Shown one piece after another: positions 62,424-64,000 of a DNA stretch of 64,000 nt. Each line of letters starts with the position of its first letter. The first letter of the stretch is position 1. The stretch is from Holacanthus passer. Taxonomy: Eukaryota; Chordata; Actinopteri; Pomacanthidae. Both the position numbers and the translations under genes were made by a program. The notes under the pieces were generated by a model. The model did no database searches. It saw only the letters and a program-made list of their open reading frames with translations, and was not told where the DNA came from. The stretch is from positions 1,505,501-1,569,500 of the forward strand of contig JAFREQ010000040.1 of NCBI GenBank assembly GCA_025331565.1, written 5' to 3'.

Positions 62424-64000
62424 AGGCAACCTCCCTTAATCAATGACTTCATGATAACTTTACATGTTTTTCAAAGCTACATGTTTTATCTTAAAAGCTT
62501 TGGAGAATCTATTACAAAGCCATGTCAGGGGTTGACAGAATGAAGCAACAATTGAAGAGTGACTCTTCCGACTGGTTTTTCCTTTTCGCCGTCAAGAAGA
62601 AAAAGAAAAACACCCTAGTCTACAATGTACAATCTATTTTTTCTTTTCTCTTCCAATATGTGTTCTGTCTCAAAAAAAAAAACAGCTGAACATTTCCTTT
62701 TCAAGGTGCCCGTCACCTTTTGACCTCGGCATTCAACACTGGCGTCTCACTCCGATCTCCTCTGGCTAAATTTAAAACCACTACATGATGGTTACTGGCC
62801 TTAAACACAACAGCTTTTTCTTCGACTGTGTGACTTAACACTTCATATCAAGGAGGGAAGAAAAGAAGTTGCTCTTGAAAAATGTTTAAACCAGCGTATA
62901 AAGCTTATTGAAATATTCTATTTCACATTGGTCTCTCTGAAAATGCATTCACAATATATACTCAGCTAATAAGCACGAACCAACTCAACTCTCCAGTCTG
63001 TCCCTACAATAGCACGGCAACAATACTGCTCGTCATCCACTTTTCTATAGCACGGCACAATGATTGCACAGTCAAGATGACTTTGTGGAAACTCGCTCAC
63101 CAGGTCCTGCCTCACCTTCGCTGGGTTGATCGGATCCTCCCCGACTCTGCTTCGTGTGTCTCAGCGCCAACATGTGCTTCCTAACACCGAGCTTCAAAAG
63201 GCTCCATATTCATATTCAGTATTCATGCGGGTCTGCTCACGCATCCCAGAGTCGAGCATCTTTATGCCTTGCAAAGTAAGGTAAAGAAAATTAATCTTTA
63301 ACTTACAGGAGCCCCTTCAGTACTTTGTTCCTCGGAGAAATCTCCCACCGAGAATGGCTGATATCATTTAAACATTTAAATTCGTGTTCAATTAAATATA
63401 AGGATTCAGGCTGCTCTTTTTGAATACCAAGTGGCTGCCGCACCTCAGTGTCAGTCATTAGTTGTCTGCTGCAGACTCACCTTCTTTTCTGAATAGATTT
63501 AATGCCAAGTAGATTTTCATCAAGGAGGAATTTGGTGTTTTGGTGCATGACGACAATAATAATAATGAACATAGTGAGAAGAAAAACATAAAGAAAGATA
63601 ACAAGCAAGCAGCATAAATAGAAAACACAGGATTGACAATGCAATGTGAAAAAATATAAATAACATTAGCCTCACTAGTCAGTGTGCAGTTGGCCTTTTT
63701 ACACAAAGGAATTATATTGGTCTTACAAATGCACTAATGAGATGGGACAACAAAAGCCTCTGGCTCTTTTAGTGATGAAGCAAACAGAAGTCTGCTCCAC
63801 ACTCAACTGCAGAATTTCAATGTGGAGTATTTCAGCAATGCTTTTACTGTGGTGAAGAACAGCTCCATTGTAAAACAACAAGGAGTTTCAGTCTGTGATC
63901 TTCGTCATGGTCATCACACAATGCTCACATGGTGGATCGATCGATCGATGGGCCGGTGTTAGCTCATCACAAATGCATATACTGCTCTATGTGTCAATAC
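62424..64000. other. Intergenic stretch to the window end
   Basis: No gene recognised. It contains a poly-A at about 62671-62682 and a tiny (GATC)n palindromic run at 63935-63950. Confidence 0.5.

Noticed and set aside
63935..63950. GATCGATCGATC run considered as a regulatory site
   Set aside because: Four units of a simple repeat; too short to support any claim.

Overview
The window is vertebrate nuclear DNA, almost certainly from a teleost fish. It is AT-rich and very gene-poor, with many CA/TG, GA and poly-A/T microsatellites and decayed copies of repeat families I recognise as widespread in fish genomes. The only gene I can support is one intact 631-codon open reading frame at 23525-25420 (+). 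Its product reads along its whole length as LRRC4C (netrin-G ligand 1, NGL-1), a postsynaptic leucine-rich-repeat/Ig adhesion protein.

Layout. Positions 1-23497 have no convincing coding sequence. They end in a branch-point, polypyrimidine and AG splice acceptor, so at least the right-hand part is probably a 5' intron of LRRC4C. This fits the mammalian gene, whose coding sequence lies in one 3' exon behind long introns carrying 5' UTR exons. The stretch holds microsatellites and several copies of one repeat family with GGGCTGCAAC-type ends, including a tail-to-tail inverted pair at 660-1180 and a copy that ends about 100 bp before the acceptor. Positions 23498-25420 are the coding exon. The 3' UTR follows, with possible poly(A) signals at 25615 and 25791.

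Positions 25.8-64 kb look like intergenic desert. The left part has a pyrimidine-rich tract (about 26120-26280) and a purine-rich tract (about 26890-27080). A possible hAT-like non-autonomous element lies at 31152-31878. Further right are two remnants of L2/Jockey-type LINE reverse-transcriptase ORFs (53765-54106 and 62283-62423), two reverse-oriented non-LTR 3' tails (52424 and 61037), and a miniature inverted-repeat element at 57465-57802 inserted inside an older repeat copy (57199-57913).

I see no tRNA, rRNA, CRISPR array or operon-like gene cluster, and no new multi-gene system. The biological content is one neuronal adhesion gene in a desert, plus a readable history of transposon insertion. 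Repeat family assignments come from recalled consensus patterns and were not searched against a database.
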